From positions 58,542,129 through 58,606,128 of the forward strand of contig NC_087062.1 in NCBI RefSeq assembly GCF_963678635.1: a stretch of 64,000 nucleotides of DNA, in the 5' to 3' direction. The notes below the pieces were generated by a model. That model was not told where the DNA came from. It did not search any database and worked only from the letters and a program-made list of their open reading frames with translations. Made by a program: the position numbers and the translations under genes. Below are positions 42,381 to 49,546 of this stretch, one piece after another. Source of the stretch: Symsagittifera roscoffensis. Taxonomy: Eukaryota; Xenacoelomorpha; Acoela; Convolutidae. The stretch's first letter is position 1, and each line of letters starts with the position of its first letter.

Positions 42381-45269
42381 TTATCCACCGGCGGGTTCAT
42401 CTATCGACACAGCCTCCGATACTGTCAGTCGGTTATACTCTACTGGTACTAGTTGTCCTGCGACATTTCCCTTTCCGTGATTCATGGGAGATGGTTTAAA
42501 GACTTTCATTGTGCTCTCTCCACATTGGCTGAGTATTTCCATTTCTAAGGTTGCCCCAGTTAGAGTACGGTCACTCCTCTTGGATTTATAACCTGTTGAC
42601 TTTATTCCCGCCATGAGAATGGGTGGCACCATCGCTATATCAGTCAACATTTTATCTGTGCCAGGCAATTGATAATCACCTTGTCCCAAATCCATGACCT
42701 CTTCGACTCGTTTCCTTTTCGCTGAACTGACAGCTTTCATCGATATCTCCGAATCCACCTTCGTCTTTCCTACTCTGCTCGGCATCACTCTGCTGCCTAA
42801 CTTCATTTTCATCGCGTTGATCTTATCAATCACCAATTTCGAACGCATCGTTCCTCTCCTGGTTCTTGACAGATACACCACCTCTCCTTTATCGTCCTGC
42901 GGTGTCATCTTTATGGGAGAATTCGCTTCACGTTCATCCGTGGCTGAGTCAATCAACAACTCACTCAATCTCCCTTCACACTCATCAAGCTTGTCAAGGA
43001 CTTCCCGCATCAAGGGTCGATTGAGACCTGTTTTCAGAATGGACTGGGTCCCATAGCTCTGAACCACTGTCCAGACTTCTTCCATGAACGCCACTCTGTC
43101 CAATTTGCATCCCGTCCTACTTTCGTGGTCTCGGTGATGTACTTTCCATTCTTCTTCGGGCAACGTTCCCAAGAAGGGTACTCTGGCTGAGCCCTCTATT
43201 CTTCTTCTTCTGGGCAATTCCATGAGGATTCTTTGTTCGTTGTTTCTTGAATTGCCAGGAGAGCTGCTCTCCGGCAAATTCCGTTTCATTTCCATAAAGG
43301 CTGACGGAGGCTCAAGTGTCGAAATGCCTTCATCCGCTGGCTCATTCGTCTCCAACGTATCCGCGTTGTTCTGAAGATCACTGAAGATATTGAAATCCAG
43401 GCTGGATACTCCTCCTGTCGATGCCCTGTCGTCTTCCCCACCAGCTTGACTTGCATCTTGTTGCATGGGTTCTTCGGTTTGACGGCTTCCTCCCTGTCCG
43501 TCATCTCCTTCTGACATATCCGTCTTTGAGCTCGAGGGACCTTGCTTATCGTAGTCGGTTCCTTCCAGAAACTTCGGTATGATCAATGTACCGACCGATC
43601 TATCTTCCTCTTCTCCATGGACCACTTTGATTTCCTCGCAGCCGAAGGGTGCTAGCAAGGTTCTCGTTTGCAGCGTTCCTACTACCGTCAACTCCGGTTT
43701 CACACTAGTCAGGATCAAGGAGGCCTCAGGCAGTTCGGTCCTGCCTCTCATCTTCATAGGCGCTAAGCCTAATCCCGCCCCTTCCTCATCAAATCTTCCA
43801 GGCTTGGGAGTAGCGGCGTTGCTTATTCGCCTTCTCGTCGCTTGATCCGTATAGGCAAATCGTGTGTACTGTAACACAGCGGCATTTCTTCCCACAAAGT
43901 ATGTATCAATCGTTGCTACGAAATTCCCTCTTCTCCTTTCATTGGTTTCAAATGCTCTCAACCTAGGAGTTTGTACCACGGAGACTGCTCCGAGCAACAT
44001 CCTTCTTATCAGAGGGAATTCAGGGATTGCCTCCGGCAGCTTCTCGTAATCACCCCAGTCTTTCGTCTCTTCTCTCACTTTATGATATACTGCAGTGAGC
44101 CGAGGCACTCTGGTTATCTCATCATTCGTTTTATCATAGGGTCTCAGATTCCAAAGCTTCGGAAACACTTCGATGTATCCTCTTTCTACTTCTCCCATGC
44201 GATCCCGGAAATGATCGTCAAAGTTGATGACTGTCATCTCTGGCTCTGATATTTTCGCAAATAACAGATCTTCACTCATGAGCTCCCGCAATGTGTGCTG
44301 CTCACACCAGTTCAGTGCACTACCGTCCACTGCTGATATGAGGTTCAGGTGCAGCACCGACCTCCTATACGCCTCCATCTTAACGTCAGGGAACGCAAAT
44401 GTGACTGCTGGTCCATAGATCAATGTCACAAACTCCGTTACTCCTCTGATCAGTACTAAGGGATCGGTTCTCATAGCCAAGCTCAGATCGGTTAACAGGG
44501 GCATGCCTCCAACATGTCGTCTAACATCTTCTTCTCTTTCGATAGTCTCATCTTCTACCGTTCCAAAGCGATTTTGTTGTAAGAGATATTGGATAAGAGT
44601 GTGTCTCAAGTCTCTTATCTTATTCCACGAGTCCGTGGATTTCTTCATATCTAAATTCCTCACCCTCTCTCTCATCTGCTCTGGACAACGTGTCAATTTC
44701 ATTAGTCCTCCCAAGTTTTCGTGGGTAATCGCAATCAGTGTTAGAAGCCCATCTAACCGCAGGTTCTGGATTCCGTCGGTGAGCAGCATCGCCGGTCCTT
44801 TCACGAAACTCTCTGCTCCAAACGTCACGAAAAAGGCTATTAGTTCCACTATTGACACTTCCACTACTGCTTGGAGGAATTCCTTAATCAAGTAATGAGA
44901 GACTTTCGGGTAGACTTCTGCCAAGAAGGACGCGGTCCATCCGGCTCCCAACCCTTCCAGCATGCTGTCTGTCCGTTCAAAGCCTTCCTGTCCCTTCACT
45001 TCCTGGGTCCAGAAGGTTTCCAGGGTAATCTGACACATTCTGTTTACAAATTCTCCGACATTTTCCGCCAGGTTCACCTCCTTTAACAAGTAGACATGGA
45101 TCTTCCTGATCATCACAGGGCCTTGCTCAAAAGCATCTGCACCCAATGCCGCTACTCGAGGATTTAGGTGTAGCCACTGGTTGGCTTCCGGCTTGGTTCT
45201 CAAAACCATCGCCTCCAATTGACCTCTAGTCTCTAGTGATTTTTTCCTTCTCGTGTTTTCACCTGTCAC
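42381..45269 (-). CDS. Large accessory ORF of the LTR element, no known domain
   Basis: This is the longest intact stretch of the accessory region, about 962 codons. The first codon after the upstream TAA (45272-45270) is GTG and the first ATG lies several codons further, so the ORF has no natural start. It is better seen as the middle of a longer frame. The N-terminal ~650 residues look globular (for example YLLKEVNLAENVGEFVNRMC and ISEPEMTVINFDDHFRDRMG). A Ser/Gly/Gln/Asp-rich linker near residue ~600-700 follows. The last ~250 residues are basic with a possible nuclear localisation signal (SSAKRKRVEEV). Long intact length beside broken neighbours argues for real past coding function. Confidence 0.6.
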   Translation of the reverse strand: MTGENTRRKKSLETRGQLEAMVLRTKPEANQWLHLNPRVAALGADAFEQGPVMIRKIHVYLLKEVNLAENVGEFVNRMCQITLETFWTQEVKGQEGFERTDSMLEGLGAGWTASFLAEVYPKVSHYLIKEFLQAVVEVSIVELIAFFVTFGAESFVKGPAMLLTDGIQNLRLDGLLTLIAITHENLGGLMKLTRCPEQMRERVRNLDMKKSTDSWNKIRDLRHTLIQYLLQQNRFGTVEDETIEREEDVRRHVGGMPLLTDLSLAMRTDPLVLIRGVTEFVTLIYGPAVTFAFPDVKMEAYRRSVLHLNLISAVDGSALNWCEQHTLRELMSEDLLFAKISEPEMTVINFDDHFRDRMGEVERGYIEVFPKLWNLRPYDKTNDEITRVPRLTAVYHKVREETKDWGDYEKLPEAIPEFPLIRRMLLGAVSVVQTPRLRAFETNERRRGNFVATIDTYFVGRNAAVLQYTRFAYTDQATRRRISNAATPKPGRFDEEGAGLGLAPMKMRGRTELPEASLILTSVKPELTVVGTLQTRTLLAPFGCEEIKVVHGEEEDRSVGTLIIPKFLEGTDYDKQGPSSSKTDMSEGDDGQGGSRQTEEPMQQDASQAGGEDDRASTGGVSSLDFNIFSDLQNNADTLETNEPADEGISTLEPPSAFMEMKRNLPESSSPGNSRNNEQRILMELPRRRRIEGSARVPFLGTLPEEEWKVHHRDHESRTGCKLDRVAFMEEVWTVVQSYGTQSILKTGLNRPLMREVLDKLDECEGRLSELLIDSATDEREANSPIKMTPQDDKGEVVYLSRTRRGTMRSKLVIDKINAMKMKLGSRVMPSRVGKTKVDSEISMKAVSSAKRKRVEEVMDLGQGDYQLPGTDKMLTDIAMVPPILMAGIKSTGYKSKRSDRTLTGATLEMEILSQCGESTMKVFKPSPMNHGKGNVAGQLVPVEYNRLTVSEAVSIDEPAGG

Positions 45270-45581
45270 TTACATTGCTCGGAACCATAAGTCGTTGGAC
45301 ATCGCTACGATCACTCGATGGTCGTCGTCTATTCCCGGCTTAAGCTTGAGTTGTCGACTGAAATTGGACAGTTCCAACTCCAGCACCTCGTCCAACACTA
45401 ACATGTGCAGCGCATAGTCCTTGAATCCTCTCATCGCGTTCGAGATATCTGACCACACTGCAGGTAGTTCAGCCCTGAGTGGCCTCAGGTTCTCCATCTC
45501 TATCATGCGATTTGGGGCTGATATGATCACATCATATTTTTTTTCCGAAAGCAAGGTCACAATCGCATACACGAATTTCAG
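45270..45581 (-). pseudogene. Accessory frame segment between two stops
   Basis: About 103 codons lie between TGA at 45584-45582 and TAA at 45272-45270, in the same frame as both neighbours. The sequence (KYDVIISAPNRMIEMENL and ALHMLVLDEVLELELSNFSR) continues the style of the SGNH-containing ORF upstream. Confidence 0.5.
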
Positions 45582-47432
45582 TCAATCCGGGAGATGCGCA
45601 TACCCCGTTGACAACGCGAATACTACTCTCGGTGTCACTTTGGTGAACGACCCCTCCTTCGTCGCATCCACCACTTCACCCATCGACTCAAGGATTTTTT
45701 TTATCGCTGGCCACACAGCATTCTCTGCCGTTGTAGGATCTCTGAGTCTGCTCAGAAAACCTCTACTGTGTAGATGGTCATTGATACCAGCAAACACGAT
45801 CGTAATTGGTTTCATGTCCGTCTGCCTTTGTACCCCTATAGCCAGAGATACCGATTGCAGTAGATCCAGATCGACCGCTGCCAACATTATAACGTCCGGC
45901 CAAAACAGAGACTTGGAGATATGCGCCAACTCTGAATTTGCTACTATCATGATCTTGGCCTTCCTCATTTCTGCTTTGTCATAGGCGGCGAAGATGGTCT
46001 CATCCTTCTTTATCGCTTTCAATCCGCCGTATCTTTGGACATCACCATCTTGATTCACTAGTTTCGGGTATATTCTTTCCTTCACATGACCAGGGGGTGT
46101 CGTCAGCTGCCTGAACATCTTCACGTGTTGTCCAATCGGCGCTCTCGTCGTCAGAAATCTTCCTGGTCTCTCTTCCCGATTCCCCTCATCATGATTCAAC
46201 CTCACATCTTGCAATGGTCTCGCATTCACTGATCCCATTGTGTTGTTAGAGGGCAGTCCCTCTAGGTCAGCAAATCTCAAGGCCGTCGTGGAGCTGAAAT
46301 GTATGCTAGCGGCTATCAACCAGTCTAAGCCGATTATCGAGTACAGTCTGCTGACGGATAGCCTCGCTCCATTCAGCATCCTCCATGCATCTTCGATGAA
46401 GCTCACCCTCTGGAGATCCAGCTTCATTAGTTCATCTTTGTACACATGCCAGGGAGATGGTATGGGTCTTGACCACATCAACGAGCCTCTGTCCGGGCGT
46501 CTCTCCTCTCGACTGATACTTGTCGTCTCCGATCTCGTGTCCGATCTAGACGTGCTGGCTGTCTCTTCGATTGGGTTAACAGGTCCTATTCTTCTCCTAG
46601 GATGGATGGCCCTCCTCATCGGCGCTTCTCCCAATCGATCCTGAACGTCTGTCCTTTGACCTTGTTCGCTGGAGCTCTGTTGTCTGTAGTTCGTGACGGC
46701 CGGGACCGTCCCCAAGCGTGTTTCCAGGCTAGGAGGCACAAAGGTGGTAATCACCGCGTCATTCGATGTTCCTTCTTGCTTCAGCACTCCTGTGTCAAAG
46801 AGTTCTGCTTCTAACTCATCCAATCGCTCCTGGAAGACTCTGTTCAACCAAGCCTGTCCTTCTATACTATCGAAGTGGATGCCGTCCGTGGTCAGTCTAG
46901 CCTGATCCATAGCTCTCAACTCATGTTCGATGTCCATGAGGATCATTCTTCCGGCATTCCGACTTGCGAGATTCCTCAGGATGTTATTCCACCTGACGAC
47001 TCCTTCGTTGTGCCTTCTTCCTGCTGCTGACAAGCTCCTCGTGTTCATTGGCACAGTGCAAACGGTCAGTACCGCGCAATTGAATTTCTGCCAGAGGGTA
47101 GTAAACAAACACACCATCATTGATTTCCATAGTGCTTCCTGCTCATCCGAACCTCTGGAGATGTCATTCGTTCCAACCAGGATCATCACATTGGGGATGC
47201 TCCCTGGGTTCATTAGTTCCACCATTCGATATAACTGGGCTATTGTCGCGCCTCCGAAGGCCATCACCGTGGTGACCCAAGAGGTCCTCAAATTCGATAG
47301 TACTCTGACCAAGCTGTCTCCCAGTATCAGATGTGATCTCCCCAGTGGTGGTTGCTGCAGGTTAACTGCCGGGTTCCAAGTCGCTCGATTGAAGCAAGCT
47401 CTCGGATCTGTCTCCGGAACTCCCGTGAAATT
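45582..47432 (-). pseudogene. SGNH-hydrolase-like segment of the accessory frame
   Basis: The open frame runs from just after TAA 47435-47433 to TGA 45584-45582, about 616 codons. The catalytic block I GDS lies at 47321-47313. Then come a GGATIAQL stretch (block II-like Gly), ILVGTNDIS (block III, Asn) and TTDGIHFD (block V, Asp and His). All four SGNH signature residues are present. The first ATG is downstream of the catalytic Ser, so translation must come from upstream: this is a domain inside a larger frame. SGNH enzymes are esterases, lipases or O-acetyl hydrolases; some nidovirus and retroelement proteins carry related esterase domains. Later residues (IMIVANSELAHI, VFAGINDHLHS) suggest a second, degenerate SGNH-like unit. 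An Arg-rich linker (SREERRPDRGS) separates the two. Confidence 0.7.
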
Positions 47433-48350
47433 TTATCTCAATTGATTGTTCTTTTGTACGTCTATTACGCGAGACACTTTCTTCGCTGGCATCTTCTGTA
47501 TCCTTCTCTCTGTAGCCTTCGAGCTCCCTATGAGTGGCGTCACGTCACTTATCCCCTGTCTGATCACGGTCTGGGAGAGTCGTACTCTGCCCGTGTCGTC
47601 GATCGTTCGATAGGGTGCAGTCACCCCGGAACCTGGCGCATTCTTGTTGGCGACCAGTCGTCCAGCTGTCTCTACCAGCTTCCTCACCGTTTGTTCCACG
47701 ACGGGGTCACCCAAGGTGTCACTAGGGTCCGGGATTGTTACTCGATCTGTCGCTGTCGGGAGCCGTGTCTCGATTGTCTGACTCATTTCTCGAGGCGTCA
47801 AGAGCTCCATCGGGGACTGCCCACGAGGAATACTTCTTGCAGGTATCACTTTCTCCACGGCCGTTGTCAACGCCATCCGTTCCGATCGCTCTTTGTAGTC
47901 CTGCCTCAAGCGCTCAATTTCTTGACCCTGCTTTTTCTTGCAGTCTTCGAATAATTTCTTCCATATGTCCCAATCTTCCTCCGTACTGAGCATGGTTTTG
48001 GTCATCTCGTCCAGCTCCCTTTTCGTCCTTTCCAGTTCATCCTTCATCCCATCCAGATCTTGCATGGTTTGAATCGTCTGAATCTTCTGTTCTACTTTCG
48101 CCCTCTTTGGTGGCACCGCTGCTCTCAGTGGTGAACCAGACGAGGCAGCCTCGCTGCTCATCTCCTGATGCATTCTCGTCAGCCCAGGTTTGGGCTTGGT
48201 GGGCATAGGCATCTCACCTGGTTGGTAAGTCCTAGAACTTCCCAATCCAGGCTCATTCGCCAAGTCACTCCCTGAAAGGGCCCCGTTTCTGCACCTCATC
48301 ACTCTCATGTTCGGGTGGTCTAGTACTCCCCTCTCTCCATATGCTGCCAT
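47433..48350 (-). CDS. Accessory ORF start, coiled-coil protein
   Basis: About 305 residues from ATG 48350 to TAA 47435-47433. The ATG overlaps the stop of the 64-aa ORF upstream as TGATG. A basic, Pro-rich N-terminal part is followed by a predicted coiled coil (~95-155: MKDELERTKRELDEMTKTML through EIERLRQDYKER). After the TAA the same frame continues into the SGNH segment. If that stop is a later mutation, this is the N-terminus of a protein of about 2,830 codons ending at 39859. Confidence 0.6.
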   Translation of the reverse strand: MAAYGERGVLDHPNMRVMRCRNGALSGSDLANEPGLGSSRTYQPGEMPMPTKPKPGLTRMHQEMSSEAASSGSPLRAAVPPKRAKVEQKIQTIQTMQDLDGMKDELERTKRELDEMTKTMLSTEEDWDIWKKLFEDCKKKQGQEIERLRQDYKERSERMALTTAVEKVIPARSIPRGQSPMELLTPREMSQTIETRLPTATDRVTIPDPSDTLGDPVVEQTVRKLVETAGRLVANKNAPGSGVTAPYRTIDDTGRVRLSQTVIRQGISDVTPLIGSSKATERRIQKMPAKKVSRVIDVQKNNQLR

Positions 48351-48544
48351 CAACAGGACTTCCGTGGGCGGTCCCCACGGTTGTCATGCCCCAAGATGTT
48401 GATCAGGGCGGTCAGCAACATGACTACCTCTGGGTCCTCCAGAGCGAAGTCTCGATCCATCAGCCGAGGATAGATCGCATCTATCATCGGTCCTACATAT
48501 GCCTCTGCCAGGTCCATCAATTCATCCAGGTTGAAATTGTCCAT
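48350..48544 (-). CDS. 64-aa acidic ORF overlapping the next start (TGATG)
   Basis: ATG 48544 to TGA 48352-48350. The product is acidic with a Leu-rich helix (LDELMDLAEAYVGPMIDAIY) and no recognised domain. Its TGA shares two bases with the ATG of the next ORF in the arrangement TGATG, the type used for termination-reinitiation in some viruses and non-LTR elements. Confidence 0.5.
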   Translation of the reverse strand: MDNFNLDELMDLAEAYVGPMIDAIYPRLMDRDFALEDPEVVMLLTALINILGHDNRGDRPRKSC

Positions 48545-48943
48545 TCTGTTCTTCAAGTTCGATTCGATTTGATTTGATTTCAAAGTTTTGACTCAAGTGA
48601 GCAATTAAATGATCAATCAAGATCTAGAAAAGAAGTCACAAATATCACACTTGTCAGTTTCATCCTAACATATATCGTTAAAATTTACTTAAAAACAGTT
48701 CAGATAAAAAGATTCTTATCCTGAAATTTATTAAAATCAATCGGTCTCTAAAATTTTGGAATTTGACCTACGATTGGACAGTCCAAACTTTGGATCTATT
48801 CCTAAGATCGTCATTCAGTTGTTCATGGTCACTAACCCCTTCTTACCCACGATCTTAATAACCTAACACATAACATAACATAACACACATATCACACATT
48901 ACATACAACTTAGTCTTTAGCCTAACACCCTCTCGCACGTCAC
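48545..48943. other. AT-rich spacer within accessory region
   Basis: No ORF. It contains CTAACACATAACATAACATA-type short repeats near 48860-48905 and is much more AT-rich than the flanking ORFs. It could hold an internal promoter or splice signals, but none is clear. Confidence 0.5.
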
Positions 48944-49324
48944 TCAGCCTATACTTAAGTAATATTTCTTATGTAAATGTACTTGTATATTAGTATCAGA
49001 GAATATCACGTGTACAAGCGCGTACAATTCCCGAGGATGCAGTCGTCCTCTGTTTGGATCGTACACTGTAAGCGAGAGCTCCTTCACGTCCATTTCCACG
49101 AGGAAGTCCCTCAGCCTCGTCAAGGACAAGACTAGGTTCTCTGGGTCCACGTGCTGCTTCTCCGTCGCCCTCGTTACCAAGAAGCATAGGTATTTTCCCG
49201 GTATCTGTGACGCCGCCGGAGGTAAGGCCGCTACGCCCCCTATCCCTGGTCTTTGCTTCCAAAAGAATTCCACGTTTTTGTATTCTCTCTTAAAATCTGC
49301 CGCTAACGCTGTCCTAAAACTCAT
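48944..49324 (-). CDS. Macro-domain-like protein of the LTR element
   Basis: 126 residues from the first ATG (49324) to TGA. The frame is open upstream to about 49516, and those codons (ILTDSDFILTNRTCAIAITA) look like the missing first strand of the fold, so the real start lies upstream or is supplied by splicing. The order TCAIAITADMSFRTALAADF, then QRPGIGGVAAL, then YLCFLVTRATEK, SLTRLRDFL, ELSLTVYDPNRG and ALVHVIFSDTNI parallels the TARG1/ALC1-type macro domains: phosphate-binding region, GxVA strand, YLVTK-like strand, LSMP-like strand and final helix. Macro domains bind or remove ADP-ribose. The Gly-rich GCGLD loop of TARG1 is replaced by YDPNRGRLHP, so catalysis is uncertain. Alternative view: a lineage-specific fold that only resembles a macro domain. 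Confidence 0.6.
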   Translation of the reverse strand: MSFRTALAADFKREYKNVEFFWKQRPGIGGVAALPPAASQIPGKYLCFLVTRATEKQHVDPENLVLSLTRLRDFLVEMDVKELSLTVYDPNRGRLHPRELYALVHVIFSDTNIQVHLHKKYYLSIG

Positions 49325-49546
49325 GTCTGCTGTGATTGCTATCGCACATGTTCTATTTGTGAGTATGAAATCACTGTCTGTTAGTATTATGTTACTTGAA
49401 TATTCATTTGGTAAGTTAAAATATGGCTCAACTACCCTACCCAGGTCAGGTTTCTTAGGTTCTTCGCCTGTTTCTGCTTCTAAGTCTCCTGTTTCTCTTG
49501 CTACTCTTAATTTTTTTTATTATCAAGTTTTCAGTGTGGGTAAGTC

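Noticed and set aside
42381-45269. The 962-residue accessory ORF as a retroviral envelope protein
   Set aside because: No signal peptide, no clear fusion peptide or C-terminal membrane anchor, and few Cys. Its position after pol is the only envelope-like trait.
45421-45984. Plus-strand ORF of 187 aa within the LTR element
   Set aside because: Antisense to the accessory frame; its composition is that of the complement of coding sequence and no domain is seen.
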